Assembly: GCA_004431415.1 (NCBI GenBank)
Contig: QPMI01000478.1
Span: 62,001-126,000 of the forward strand
DNA length: 64,000 bases
DNA from: Cyanophora paradoxa
Lineage: Eukaryota; Glaucocystophyceae; Cyanophorales; Cyanophoraceae
Direction: 5' to 3'
In this document: in pieces, positions 28,549 to 37,012 of the stretch
Position numbering within the stretch: position 1 is the stretch's first letter
Layout: every line of letters starts with the position of its first letter
Made by a program: the position numbers and the translations under genes
Notes under the pieces: model-generated
The model's database searches: none
Told to the model about the DNA's origin: nothing
The model's input: only the letters and a program-made list of their open reading frames with translations

Positions 28549-28560
28549 AAAATTTTCTCA
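28549..28560 (+). promoter_or_regulatory. Capsid-gene promoter motif
   Basis: AAAATTTTCTCA lies 15 bases before the capsid ATG: a clean example of the A/T-rich core plus TTTTCTNA seen upstream of most viral genes. Confidence 0.6.
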
Positions 28561-28575
28561 ACGCACCCCTAAACC

Positions 28576-30018
28576 ATGGCTTCCGCGCTCATCTCCGCCC
28601 CCACCACCGCCCTCGCGCAGTCGCTCCTGAGCTCGAACTCGTCCGTGCACGTGAACGACTCCTTCGACACCGCGACGCCCTTCGTGGACGAGGTGCTGGA
28701 GGTCAGCCCCGTCCAGAGCGGCATCAGCTTCGGTCAGACCCTCGATTTCATCATCCCGCACTCGGCGCCCCTCATCAACGATATTTGGCTCAAGGTTAAG
28801 CTGCCTGCGGTGGCCTCCGGAAGATTTACCTCCCGAAGGCCGGCCTCATCCTGCTGAAGAAGGTGAAGGTTTTCGTGGGCACGCAGCTCGTCCACGAGTA
28901 CGAGGGCGCCTACGATGCCATCTACGACGAGCTCGAGCAGGATCGTTCCGTTCCGCACACGGTCAACCTGATCAACGAGTGCTGGGCGACACAGGTTCTG
29001 CTGCGCCGCTCCCAGCGGGCGCAGGTGCTTCACATCCCGCTCCGCGTTCTCACCGGTTACGGTCGCAAGTTCGCCGTGCCCTCTATAAGCTCCGCGGCTC
29101 GGGCAACGACCTCAAGATTCAGATCACGTACGCGAGCCACAAGGATGTTACGGCCACCTGGGTCACCACCGGAATCCACACCGACAGTGGCCTGACGGCG
29201 ACCACCGACCTCGATTCGAAGCTCGTGCTGCGCTACACCCACGTGAGCCCGTACGAGCTCAGCCTCCACCCAACAGCGTCACGTGGGCTGGCAAGTACAT
29301 GCAGTCGTACAACGTAAAGTTCACGAGCGGCACGAGCTTCCGCCTGCCGTTCACTGGCGTCTGCTACGAGATGGTAATTGTCGTACGCGACGGCGCCGCG
29401 ACGGACCAGGGGTACAACTTCTGGAAGTTCCGCCCCTTGAGCAAAATCGACCTCAAGTGCGATAACATCAAGGCGCTCGACAGCTCTATTCACGACGCGC
29501 ATTTCCTGCGCACCGCCATCGCGAACCGCGAGCACCGCAACGTGCCCACGCGCAAGTACCTCGAGCTGCTGCAGGGCTTCGCCGACAACACCGACGCCAA
29601 CGGCGCAAAGGCCCTGGCGGAGGCGGCCGATACGACGTACGGTACCAACGAGGTTTCCATCATTAATGCGCTGCGCAATGCCCTTCACCCGCACCCGTGG
29701 TCGGGCAACGACACCGCCATCACCACCCTTGACACCCAGGATTACAACAACAGCGACATCATGCCAGCGGTGCAGAACGGCGCGGCAACCGCCGCCTCCG
29801 CTCAGTACGGCACCGAATTCATCTACGCTGTTCCCTTCGGCACCGAGGTGGCAGACGACACCAAGATGTTCGGCGGCCTCGACTTCGGCGCCTTCAAGAC
29901 GATCGAGCTCACGCTCACCACGGCGGGGACGCTGACGACGCCGATCGCCGATATCTACTGCCGCTACTACAACGAGATCAGCTTCATCAACGGCGGCGCC
30001 TACCGCCGCTTCCACTAG
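28576..30018 (+). CDS. Double-jelly-roll major capsid protein (three frame breaks)
   Basis: About 481 residues when read across three breaks, a normal length for Nucleocytoviricota capsid proteins. N-terminal signature FGQTLDFIIPHSAPLINDIW and a following LKVKLP strand; then ILLKKVKVFVGTQLVHEYEG, VLHIPLRVLTGYGRKFAVP, a second jelly roll (SGTSFRLPFTGVCYEMVIVV) and a C-terminal YNEISFINGGAYRRF. Frames switch near 28818, 29078 and 29268. Each is restored by one extra G or C in a two- or three-base run, and the protein is continuous on both sides. Either the gene is a very recent pseudogene or the assembly has dropped bases. It forms the pseudohexagonal trimers of the icosahedral shell. Confidence 0.9.
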
Positions 30019-30108
30019 ATTGCCAGCTAGCCAGAGTGTGAGAGGGGCGAGCCTCGGCCGCCGATGTGAACCAATAAATTTTCCCACTGGGATCCTAACC
30101 GAGGCACG

Positions 30109-31233
30109 ATGACGAAGGGCCATTCCATGATGGACATTGGGGAGGGCTCTAAGAAGCAGCGCCAGTCGCTGAAGAACGACCTGAAGTCCGACATGGATGG
30201 CATCGTGAACAAGTACCTGCCCGGCACGATCATGCCCGAGGTGCCCGTCGTAGATGGAACGAAGGCGGACATCTACACGCCCGAGGACAAGGCGCGGGGC
30301 CTGGGGCTCAGCGGGGGGGAAACGAAGACCCTGCCCGCGATGAAGTACACGCCCTCGATGGAGAAGCTGATGCGCATGGGCATCCGACAGCAGCTGCAGA
30401 ACGCGAACCCCGGTCGCACGATCAACGAGGAGGACGTGGAGAACGCGTTCAGCCTGCGGAAGGAAATCATGATTCGCGATTTCGACCAGTGGGCGATGAC
30501 GGCCTTCGACCTGAAGCAGCCGGGCGTCGCAAAAATGCTCGAGGAATACTACCCCGAGCTGCTCGAGCGAATTACGAACATGATCGAACAGGACATCGAA
30601 ATTCAGCGTTTCGATAAGTACCAGAAGGTCTTCTTCCCGATGAACTACGACGACCTCGTCATGAAGTGGGCGCGCGAGCGCGGCTGGATCAAGACGATGG
30701 AAGAAATCGAGAAGGAGAACCTGCTCGGGCCCGCGGGCCGTTACGGTCAAACGGAAGCGAATCCCCAGGGACTCCGCGCCGGCTACACGCCCGACCTGTC
30801 GCCCATGTTCAACGCGCAGACGGCCAACATCAGCAGCGCCGTCAACAAGCCCTACGGCCGCAACGACGTGGACTTCAGCCGGGGCAATCCGTTCGGGGCG
30901 ATGCTCCTCGATCAGCCGGGGACGCGCGGCCCAGCCCTGCCGACGGCCATGCCTTACGCGGACCAGAACCTGCTGCCCCGCGTCGTCAACCCGCTCCCTG
31001 CGCTGCAGGGCAACCAGCTTGCCACGCCGTTCCAGAAAGGACGCATGGAAGAGCTCCGCGCTAAAGGAACGGTGGCAGGCATGTCCACTGCATCGCAGAC
31101 TGCAATTCAGACAGCCTTCCAGTCCATCGTCCGGAACACGGAGAGCAGGCAGATTGCCATGCTTGCGGAAATAAACGCCCGGAAGGCGGAGATGTTCGAC
31201 CAAGCAGCCCAGGCGCTCCGACCCGCCCAGTAA
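30109..31233 (+). CDS. Virion-associated protein downstream of capsid
   Basis: 374 residues. Mixed helical N-terminal half (EKLMRMGIRQQLQNA, KMLEEYYPELLERITNMIEQ), a Pro/Asn-rich middle (about 215-320) and a helical C-terminus. No family recognised. The promoter AATAAATTTTCCCA lies about 23-36 bases before the ATG. Intact and collinear with the capsid, so probably a minor capsid or cement component. Confidence 0.7.
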   Translation: MTKGHSMMDIGEGSKKQRQSLKNDLKSDMDGIVNKYLPGTIMPEVPVVDGTKADIYTPEDKARGLGLSGGETKTLPAMKYTPSMEKLMRMGIRQQLQNANPGRTINEEDVENAFSLRKEIMIRDFDQWAMTAFDLKQPGVAKMLEEYYPELLERITNMIEQDIEIQRFDKYQKVFFPMNYDDLVMKWARERGWIKTMEEIEKENLLGPAGRYGQTEANPQGLRAGYTPDLSPMFNAQTANISSAVNKPYGRNDVDFSRGNPFGAMLLDQPGTRGPALPTAMPYADQNLLPRVVNPLPALQGNQLATPFQKGRMEELRAKGTVAGMSTASQTAIQTAFQSIVRNTESRQIAMLAEINARKAEMFDQAAQALRPAQ

Positions 31234-31255
31234 TTTCTGAGGCACGCGCAAGCAC

Positions 31256-31585
31256 ATGGCAGCGACGGAGGCGACGCTGGGCGAGCAGATCGAGGCGCGC
31301 TGGGGCCGCTTCCTCGACCTGCTGGAGCCGGAGGCCAAGGAGCCGGGGGTACGGGCACAGATTCAGTCCCTGCGCGGCATAGGGGCCACGGCGGTCATCG
31401 TTCTATTTAGGAGGCACATCAACGCGGAGGCCGAATTCATTAAAGCGAAAGACGACCGAGTTTTCGAGAAGCTGCCGCAGGAGTACGCCTCGGCCGTGCG
31501 CTCGCTCTTCTACGGGAGCGGGCCCGAGCTGCGCGAGAAGCTGTGGCTTTACATCGAGCTCTTCGTCGAGCTGACCTCCGAGTAA
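31256..31585 (+). CDS. Small helical protein
   Basis: 109 residues, almost wholly alpha-helical (ARWGRFLDLLEPEAKE, LREKLWLYIELFVEL). Promoter TAATTTCTGAGG at 31231-31242 overlaps the previous stop. No family recognised. Confidence 0.65.
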   Translation: MAATEATLGEQIEARWGRFLDLLEPEAKEPGVRAQIQSLRGIGATAVIVLFRRHINAEAEFIKAKDDRVFEKLPQEYASAVRSLFYGSGPELREKLWLYIELFVELTSE

Positions 31586-31610
31586 ATATTTCTAAGGGGC
31601 AAGCGTAACG

Positions 31611-32414
31611 ATGGACCCCTCGGCGATGCTGGGCTTCGACGCGCTGGCCGTGGACGGGCCGAACCCGGTGGGGATCCCGCAGCCTCGGAAGAAGGGCCGC
31701 CCCGCGAAAGAAGGCAAGGAAAAGGGCGAGAAGGCGCCGAAGGCCGACAAGACGGCGCTGCCGGGCGACGGGCCCACGGTGCCGCCGACGGCGCCGAGCA
31801 AGGGCGCGAGCTTCAGCGTGCAGGAGCACATCGAAATGACGAAGAAGAAGGAGCAGAGCGTGAAGAAGGCGCTGGGGATCGACCTGCAGGAGAGGCCGCG
31901 CGACGAGGCGCAGGTGGACGTGGACGAGAAGAAGCAGGTTCTGCGGCAGATCGCGCAGTACAGGCGCTCGTTCGGGGGCGAGCTGACGTCCACGAAAAAG
32001 CTGAGCCTCGCGACGCCGCTGGACGAGCTGAAGGAAGAGTACGAGGAAATTCAGCGCGAGCTGAGCACGCGGGGTTCGCTGGAGGCCGCGCGCCTCTTTC
32101 TGATCGCGGGCATGCACTCGCTGGAGCACCTGAACAAAGCGTACGATCCGATCGGCCTGAAGTTAGACGGGCTCGGACAGGCGACGCTCTCTTCCATGGA
32201 CCAGGTGCAGCCGATCTTAGAGGAGCTGGTGATCAAGTACTCGCGCTACGTGACCCTGGGGCCCGAGGCGCGCCTGGGGATGGCCCTTGTGCAGACGGTG
32301 CTGGCGGTGCACGCGGCCAACGCGAACCCGGAGATGATGAAGGAGGTGACGGAGGCGGCGGCCTCGACGGCGGCGGAGCCCAGGGCGGTGGGCGGCAAGT
32401 TCAACGGCCTTTGA
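31611..32414 (+). CDS. DUF5767-like conserved viral helical protein
   Basis: 267 residues. Basic N-terminus (KKGRPAKEGKEKGEK), then a helical domain from about residue 100: VLRQIAQYRRSFGGEL, LDELKEEYEEIQREL, LFLIAGMHSLEHLNKAYDP, LDGLG, ILEELVIKYSRYVTLGPEARLGMALVQTVLAVHAAN. This order resembles the uncharacterised DUF5767 family of Nucleocytoviricota, usually a conserved virion protein. The family assignment is from memory of its pattern and should be tested with a profile search. Promoter AATATTTCTAAGGGGC at 31585-31600. Confidence 0.7.
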   Translation: MDPSAMLGFDALAVDGPNPVGIPQPRKKGRPAKEGKEKGEKAPKADKTALPGDGPTVPPTAPSKGASFSVQEHIEMTKKKEQSVKKALGIDLQERPRDEAQVDVDEKKQVLRQIAQYRRSFGGELTSTKKLSLATPLDELKEEYEEIQRELSTRGSLEAARLFLIAGMHSLEHLNKAYDPIGLKLDGLGQATLSSMDQVQPILEELVIKYSRYVTLGPEARLGMALVQTVLAVHAANANPEMMKEVTEAAASTAAEPRAVGGKFNGL

Positions 32415-32468
32415 TTGTAAACGCTTGTAATCAATTGCACCAGAGAAATTACAATTTATTCGACTAAG

Positions 32469-33251
32469 CTACTGCATGGGGGCGGTGTACATAGACTCGG
32501 GGTTTAGGTAGGGCTCGAAATCGGCCTCGTTGTCGTAGGGCTTGAAGGCCAGCTCGGGCGTGCGCCCGGCGAAGCGAAAGGCGCCGACCTTGCACTGCTG
32601 CACGGCGAGGAAGGACCACTTGAGGCCGAACTTGCCCTCGGGGATGGCGTAGGCGGTGTCGATTTTAACGAGGGCCGCCACCAGGTCTCCGGTGCCGATG
32701 GTGGCGCGCTCGGTGATGAGGTAGTTGGACATGTCGACGACTGGGATCGTCTTGCGCTTGCCCGCCATCGTCTGCGTGCGGATGCGCATGTTGAGGTACT
32801 TGTAGAAGGCCTGGCCCGACTCCTTGTCGACCTTGATGCGCACGCTGGGCGTCTGCAGCACCGAGATCTGATCCTTGGAGAGGGCGCGCCCGGGCGAGAC
32901 CTTGAGCTTGGCCTGGTTCTGCTGCACGAACTCGCAGAATTTCGCGTCCAGGGCCTCCAGCAGCTTGAGGAACTCGTCCGCGGCTGGGTTCGTCTGGCCG
33001 TCGACGGCGCTGAGATCGGTGAGGTCCAGCGTGTAAAATCCGCCGTTTTCTTCCATGACGAAGGCCTTCTTCTCGTCGCTCCACGCCTTGCCTTGCTCTG
33101 TGTTGATGCACGGGTTGATCGTGACCATGGGCGGCGCGTACATCATGAGGCCCTGCAGGCCGTCGTACTTGGCCTTGATGCGGCCGTTGGCATCGATTTC
33201 GAAGGCGAGCTTGGCGGGGTCGATCTCGGTGGCGCTGCGGACGGTGGCCAT
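32469..33251 (-). CDS. Putative single-strand DNA-binding-like protein
   Basis: 260 residues. A beta-rich protein with Lys/Asp alternation. The C-terminal GKFGLKWSFLAVQQCKV, preceded by a central conserved-looking region (YKYLNMRIRTQTMAGK), recalls the uncharacterised OB-like DNA-binding proteins of algal large DNA viruses, but I cannot confirm the match. The promoter AAATATTTTCTAGCG lies about 35 bases before the ATG. The 3' end faces the DUF5767-like gene with a 54-base gap. Confidence 0.6.
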   Translation of the reverse strand: MATVRSATEIDPAKLAFEIDANGRIKAKYDGLQGLMMYAPPMVTINPCINTEQGKAWSDEKKAFVMEENGGFYTLDLTDLSAVDGQTNPAADEFLKLLEALDAKFCEFVQQNQAKLKVSPGRALSKDQISVLQTPSVRIKVDKESGQAFYKYLNMRIRTQTMAGKRKTIPVVDMSNYLITERATIGTGDLVAALVKIDTAYAIPEGKFGLKWSFLAVQQCKVGAFRFAGRTPELAFKPYDNEADFEPYLNPESMYTAPMQ

Positions 33252-33304
33252 GTTGTCTGAGCTTAGTGTGCGATCAGCCTAGCGCTAGAAAATATTTAAG
33301 GCCG

Positions 33305-33360
33305 CCCCACCTGACTTCAGGCTGACCTCGGGTGAGCGCTCAGGTGATTCAGGTAAAACA
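33305..33360. promoter_or_regulatory. AGGTGA/TCACCT repeat cluster (left)
   Basis: CACCTGA, then GGTGAGCGCTCAGGTGA (33331-33347), then TCAGGTAA lie within 55 bases between two minus-strand genes. The same word forms a perfect palindrome at 33733-33752 and occurs between the HUH and VLTF3 genes, so it is a candidate binding site shared by replication and regulatory regions. Confidence 0.5.
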
Positions 33361-33365
33361 CGTGT

Positions 33366-33656
33366 TCAATTCGTCTCACTGGGGAGGGGGAGAGCCTCAA
33401 TCACGGCTACGCGAATATTCGAGAGTCTAAATCTGGCGCTGGGGCTGGCGACGGCATACAGGGTGATCTCGTTCTTGGCGGGATTGAGCATGATGTGCTG
33501 GAAGCAGTCGCCCTTGCGGCACTCCAGCGAGATGTTGCGCAGCAGCCTGCAGTAGTTGAAGCAGATCTCGCCGTTCTCGTCGAGATCCTCGTCCATGGCC
33601 TCGTACTCGAAGATGCCGAAGGTCAGGCAGCAGGTCTCGTACTTGGGGGCGCACAT
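33366..33656 (-). CDS. Small Cys-containing protein
   Basis: 96 residues from ATG 33656; the open frame to 33812 runs through the repeat cassette and is not credible as protein. Six cysteines (CAPKYETCC, CFNYCR, ECRKGDC) and strands at the C-terminus (EITLYAVASPSARFRL). No family recognised. Confidence 0.6.
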   Translation of the reverse strand: MCAPKYETCCLTFGIFEYEAMDEDLDENGEICFNYCRLLRNISLECRKGDCFQHIMLNPAKNEITLYAVASPSARFRLSNIRVAVIEALPLPSETN

Positions 33657-33732
33657 TCTCGGTTTCTCTTGGCTGTGAAGTGTGAGGCGAGAGCGCGGCG
33701 CGGCTGCGGTTTTGAGGCCGTTCAGGTGAGGG

Positions 33733-33752
33733 TCAGGTGAGCGCTCACCTGA
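33733..33752. repeat. Perfect 20-base palindrome
   Basis: TCAGGTGAGCGCTCACCTGA equals its own reverse complement. It sits in the spacer next to inverted-repeat copy A. Likely a dimeric protein-binding site or cruciform. Confidence 0.85.
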
Positions 33753-33755
33753 AGA

Positions 33756-33835
33756 GGGGGGGAGAAGTGACGCGGACGCGAATACGTCATAGTCGAATAC
33801 GTCATAGTCCAAAACCTGGACTCGGGACTCGGCCC
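33756..33835 (+). repeat. Inverted-repeat cassette, copy A
   Basis: About 79 bases nearly identical to the reverse complement of copy D (35131-35209). Contains two TACGTCATAGTC units (TGACGTA on the other strand, a CRE/bZIP-like word) followed by CCTGGACTCGGGACTCGGCCC. Confidence 0.9.
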
Positions 33836-33911
33836 AGGCCCCGCCGGTAAAAAAATAAGCTCGGACTTGGCGCCATTTTCTGAACCCCGGCTAGCTGCTT
33901 AATCCAGTACC

Positions 33912-34313
33912 ATGGAGCCCGCCATCTCCCAGCTAGTCTCCCAGGGCGCCAAGCTCGACAAGGCCCTCAGTATCTACCTTCAGCTGATCGAGCTGGCCTG
34001 GCCGGAGCCAATGATAGCTCAGGCCTGCAAATCGCTCCACGTGGCGTTCGATGCGCCGTTCTCAGGTGACCCGACTCAGATGACATCCTGGACCAGGGAG
34101 GAGATAAAAGCCGACTTCGAGGCGCTTTTCTCATTTATGAGCAAGAAGTATGCCGAAATCGAAGCAGCTAAAGCCGCAGCCGCAGCCGAAGACGAAGGCG
34201 CAGAAGGCACCGAAGCCTCAGCCGAAGGCCCTGCCGGCGACGAAGGCACCGAAGTTCAAGGCGCTGGGCCCTCTGCAGAAGGCCAAGGCCAAGGCCGACC
34301 TGCTTCCGCGTAG
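33912..34313 (+). CDS. Helical protein with acidic tail
   Basis: 133 residues. A helical domain about 1-85 (LDKALSIYLQLIELAWPEPM, FEALFSFMSKKYAEIEAAK) precedes an Ala/Glu/Gly tail. Promoter CATTTTCTGAACCCCGG upstream. The last 164 bases overlap the start of the next frame. Either two overlapping genes, or one gene with a dropped base near 34150-34200, where the other frame becomes more protein-like (KALPATKAPKFKALGPLQKAKAK). Confidence 0.55.
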   Translation: MEPAISQLVSQGAKLDKALSIYLQLIELAWPEPMIAQACKSLHVAFDAPFSGDPTQMTSWTREEIKADFEALFSFMSKKYAEIEAAKAAAAAEDEGAEGTEASAEGPAGDEGTEVQGAGPSAEGQGQGRPASA

Positions 34314-34578
34314 GCCCAAGGACATAGCCAAGGAGGCCAGCAGCCACAGGCCCGACTGGCCGGCGCCGGCGCCCTACCGCTACCTCAAGCTGGACAAGCG
34401 CAACGATACCGGCTTCACCAGGAGGAGGTGGCCTGAGCCCCTTCGGTGGCTGAAGCCAAGGGAGATCAAGTCTGGAGGCGGTATCGAGCTAGCGCTAGCG
34501 CTAGGAGGAGGCGGTGCAGACTTAGAGGAGCAGGCGCTGCTAGATACCATCAACTTGGGCAGGGTAGAGCTGAGCTAG
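34150..34578 (+). CDS. Basic protein overlapping the previous gene
   Basis: 142 residues. Lys/Pro-rich N-terminal half (KSKQLKPQPQPKTKAQKAPK), then RPDWPAPAPYRYLKLDKRN and RRRWPEPLRWLKPREIKS. ATG 34150 lies inside 33912-34313. No promoter motif of its own, which slightly favours the fusion reading. Function unknown. Confidence 0.5.
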   Translation: MPKSKQLKPQPQPKTKAQKAPKPQPKALPATKAPKFKALGPLQKAKAKADLLPRRPKDIAKEASSHRPDWPAPAPYRYLKLDKRNDTGFTRRRWPEPLRWLKPREIKSGGGIELALALGGGGADLEEQALLDTINLGRVELS

Positions 34579-34636
34579 CTAGCTGGTATCGATATCTAGC
34601 TAGCCTAGCGCTAGCCCAGTGCTTGATTAATTAACT

Positions 34637-34707
34637 GAAAGGTTGCGGAGGTTGCGGACGCGTCACAAATACGTCATAGTCGAATACGTCATAGTCCAAA
34701 ACCTGGA
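34637..34707 (+). repeat. Inverted-repeat cassette, copy B
   Basis: 71 bases, reverse complement of copy C with no mismatch seen. Contains GGTTGCGGAGGTTGCGGACGCG and two TACGTCATAGTC units. Confidence 0.92.
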
Positions 34708-34991
34708 CTCGGGACTCGGCCCGGGCCCTGCCGGTAAAAAAAAGAGACTTGAACAAAAACACCGTACCCCGGTATTTAACTTGAAATCATCATGACATCA
34801 TGTTCAAGTTGCTATGACATTAACTACATTCAAAAGCAATGAATGCAATAGTGTAGTCAAGCGATCGCGAAAGGATAGCGATAGGATCGGGATAGGATAG
34901 GTGACACGATAACGATAAGATAAGCTTGCAGATAACAGGGGTACAGTATTATTATTTGAAACTTGGCGAGAGTCTGGGCCCAGGTCCCAAG

Positions 34992-35062
34992 TCCAGGTTT
35001 TGGACTATGACGTATTCGACTATGACGTATTTGTGACGCGTCCGCAACCTCCGCAACCTTTC
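34992..35062 (-). repeat. Inverted-repeat cassette, copy C
   Basis: Mate of copy B, 284 bases away. Shares its core with copies A and D, but the GGTTGCGG arm is present only in B and C. Confidence 0.92.
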
Positions 35063-35064
35063 AA

Positions 35065-35104
35065 TTGGACATTTGGACATTTGGACATTTGGACATTTGG
35101 ACAT
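35065..35104 (+). repeat. TTGGACAT short tandem repeat
   Basis: Five consecutive copies of an 8-base unit (TTGGACAT) directly after copy C. Confidence 0.9.
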
Positions 35105-35130
35105 AACATGTACCCCCCTCCCCAGGGCCC

Positions 35131-35209
35131 GGGCCGAGTCCCGAGTCCAGGTTTTGGACTATGACGTATTCGACTATGACGTATTCGCGTCCGCGTCACT
35201 TCTCCCCCC
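35131..35209 (-). repeat. Inverted-repeat cassette, copy D
   Basis: Reverse complement of copy A over about 79 bases (GGGCCGAGTCCCGAGTCCAG ... TATGACGTATTCGCGTCCGC). It serves as the upstream region of the gene at 35267. Confidence 0.9.
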
Positions 35210-35266
35210 ATCCTACGTTCGCAGCCGCCGGGCACCTCCCACAATTTTCCGAGGTACCCAGCAAGC

Positions 35267-35560
35267 ATGGACTTTACTGACTGCGCAGGTATCAAGCAGG
35301 AGCCTGAGGACCTTCTCTCCGCCGCCGCCGCCGCCTCCGCCCCCAAGCAGCGCCGCCGCCGCGGGCCCAAGTCCCTCAGCTCCGAGCCCGAGATCCTGGC
35401 GACGCCGGTGCGCGAGCCAGAGACCGTGGACCTGACCGCAGAGGAGCCCGCGCGCGGCCCGCCCCGCCTCCTGATCCTGGCCGCGGCGGCCGCCGCGCTC
35501 TACTACGCCGCCCGGCGCCTGGGCCCGCAGCTCTCGGGCCTGGCCCGGAACCTTTTCTAA
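35267..35560 (+). CDS. Membrane protein with C-terminal helix
   Basis: 97 residues. The N-terminal about 62 residues are acidic/basic mixed (KQRRRRGPKSLSSEPEIL); a hydrophobic helix follows at about 67-82 (RLLILAAAAAALYYAA). Single membrane pass expected. No promoter motif of the TTTCTNAG type, but an AATTTTCCGAGG precedes it. Confidence 0.65.
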   Translation: MDFTDCAGIKQEPEDLLSAAAAASAPKQRRRRGPKSLSSEPEILATPVREPETVDLTAEEPARGPPRLLILAAAAAALYYAARRLGPQLSGLARNLF

Positions 35561-35570
35561 GTCTTGCCCA

Positions 35571-35912
35571 ATGGAGGCCCTGCTAGATCTCATGGCCTTT
35601 GCGCTGCCGATCTTCTTCCTGGTGGGCCTCAGCCGCATGGAGCGCGAGGCGCGCCAGCCCGAGCGCGTCGAGCGCGGCCTCACCCCCGAAGAGCAGCGCG
35701 GCCTCACCGAGTGGGACCTGGCGCTCATGGCCGGCCGCATGCTCAACGGCGATCGGCTCGAGGCGGGCCACCGCCTCAAGCTAGAGGACGGCGGCACGGC
35801 CGTCTGGACGGGCGAGGCCTGGACGCACGACTCGACGGGCGAGCCGATGAAGCTGCTCGCCTCCGGCAACAAGTACTGGCGCGGCGACTCGATGGAGTAC
35901 CGGCGGCCGTGA
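35571..35912 (+). CDS. N-terminally anchored small protein
   Basis: 113 residues. Hydrophobic N-terminus (LLDLMAFALPIFFLVGLS, about 4-21), then a soluble domain with WTGEAWTHDSTGEPM and a YWRGDSMEYRRP tail. CCTTTTCTAAG at 35551-35561 overlaps the previous stop. Probably a virion membrane protein. Confidence 0.65.
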   Translation: MEALLDLMAFALPIFFLVGLSRMEREARQPERVERGLTPEEQRGLTEWDLALMAGRMLNGDRLEAGHRLKLEDGGTAVWTGEAWTHDSTGEPMKLLASGNKYWRGDSMEYRRP

Positions 35913-35938
35913 TTTTCTAGCCCTTCTACCAGCAAAGA

Positions 35939-36223
35939 ATGGCTGACCCCTCGCCCGACCCGGCCGCAGGCGTCGAGAGCGCGGGCAGCTCGGACGAGTA
36001 CTCGGAGCTCTCGGATCCGGATCCCGACGAGCCCTCCGACGCCTTCGCGACGGAGAACGAGCGCTCCCTCATGCGCATCTACGAGGCGCTGCGCGAAGCT
36101 ATCTACTGGGAGGACCCGCGCCTAGGGACCCTCATGAACTTCTCCAAGTTTGCCGAGTTCATGTTCGCTATGACCGTGCCCTTTACCCGAGTCGTGCTCT
36201 GGGATAGGAACAGGAACTGGTAG
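35939..36223 (+). CDS. Acidic N-terminus protein
   Basis: 94 residues. Acidic/Ser-rich for about 40 residues (SDEYSELSDPDPDEPSD), then a helical and aromatic C-terminal half (EALREAIYWEDPR, FSKFAEFMFAMTVPF). Promoter GATTTTCTAGCCC at 35911-35923. No family recognised. Confidence 0.6.
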   Translation: MADPSPDPAAGVESAGSSDEYSELSDPDPDEPSDAFATENERSLMRIYEALREAIYWEDPRLGTLMNFSKFAEFMFAMTVPFTRVVLWDRNRNW

Positions 36224-36239
36224 TATTGAGTACAGAGCC

Positions 36240-36640
36240 CTACGAGCTAGAGCTGCTATCGCCCGAGTCCAGGCGCGCCTTCTTGGCCTTGGAGCGGCGG
36301 AGGCGGGAGACGTACTGCAGGCGCAGGTTGCGCACGAGCAGCTCGCCGGCCGTGGTGCCCGGCAGCCCGGGAACCGCGTCCGTGGGCAGCAGCTGGCCCT
36401 CGCGTATAGCCTTGTACGTCTTGCGCTTGTTGAATGCAACCTTCTCCGTATCTTCCGTGCCGTCGTACTCGGACGTGGGAAGGAACTGCGAGGCGGTCTT
36501 GGGACTTCTAGAACCAGCGCGCGCTTGGCCTTCTTGATGGAGACTGCGTTCGCGCGCTCCAGCTTGACGCCGGGCTCCAGGGGGTAGCGGCGACTTCGTT
36601 CTCAGCGAAGGAGACACGGGGGAAGAGCCGCCGCGGGCAT
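36240..36640 (-). CDS. Basic protein with several frame breaks
   Basis: The ATG at 36640 follows TATTTTCTAAACGC, but its frame stops after 12 codons. Protein-like segments continue in turn in other frames (VSFAENEVAA; LERANAVSIKKAKRALVLE; then TASQFLPTSEYDGTEDTEK to the end at 36240). Three single-base changes, all at C runs (one extra, two missing), would restore about 132 residues. The C-terminus is basic then serine-rich (RLRRSKAKKARLDSGDSSSSS). It could be a true pseudogene, but the changes resemble the sequencing-type indels elsewhere. Confidence 0.5.
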
Positions 36641-36656
36641 GGTTCGCTCGCTTTAC

Positions 36657-36983
36657 CTAGCGTTTAGAAAATAGCGCGCGAGCCTCGAGCACCAGGAGAC
36701 CCGCCACAACCGCTGCGGCGATGACCACGGCAACCTTGAGCCAGTGCCAGAAGCGCTCGGCCCCGTCCGTGAGCGCGCGGCCCGCCTTGCCCGGTGCGGT
36801 GAGTGCGGAGCCCAGCGCGCCCGCCGCAATGTCCGCCCACGCGCCTCCGTCGCCGCGCAGCACGTTCTCGCGGTTCTTCATCTCGACTGTGGCGCCGATC
36901 GCGGCGTTGAGCTCACCGAACTGCAGCCGCGGCGCGCCCTTGGGCCCAAAGGTCTTGGTGAGCAGCGCGTCGAGCCAGCTCAT
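36657..36983 (-). CDS. C-terminally anchored membrane protein
   Basis: 108 residues. Soluble N-terminal about 75 residues (WLDALLTKTFGPKGAPRLQF), then a strong hydrophobic helix (VAVVIAAAVVAGLLVLEA, about 84-101) ending FSKR. ATG 36983 follows GATTTTCGAAGCGC. A virion membrane protein is likely. Confidence 0.7.
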   Translation of the reverse strand: MSWLDALLTKTFGPKGAPRLQFGELNAAIGATVEMKNRENVLRGDGGAWADIAAGALGSALTAPGKAGRALTDGAERFWHWLKVAVVIAAAVVAGLLVLEARALFSKR

Positions 36984-37012
36984 CTCTACTAGCTAGCGCT
37001 TCGAAAATCTAT

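Larger units (their letters stand above)
34579..35266. other. Non-coding hub: candidate replication origin
   Basis: No gene. Copies B (34637-34707) and C (34992-35062) are a 71-base inverted repeat, apparently perfect. Between them is the most AT-rich stretch nearby, holding a stem (ACTTGAA...TTCAAGT, about 34778-34810), the nested word CATCATGACATCATG, and short direct repeats (GATAGGAT, CGATAACGATAAGATAAG). To the right are five copies of TTTGGACA (about 35065-35105) and copy D. Iterons, AT-rich DNA and inverted arms are what a Rep-type origin or a joined pair of linear-genome ends would show. Confidence 0.5.

Noticed and set aside
29233-31338. 701-residue minus-strand open frame
   Set aside because: Antisense of the capsid and the next gene; Arg/Val/Leu-rich composition typical of GC-rich shadows.
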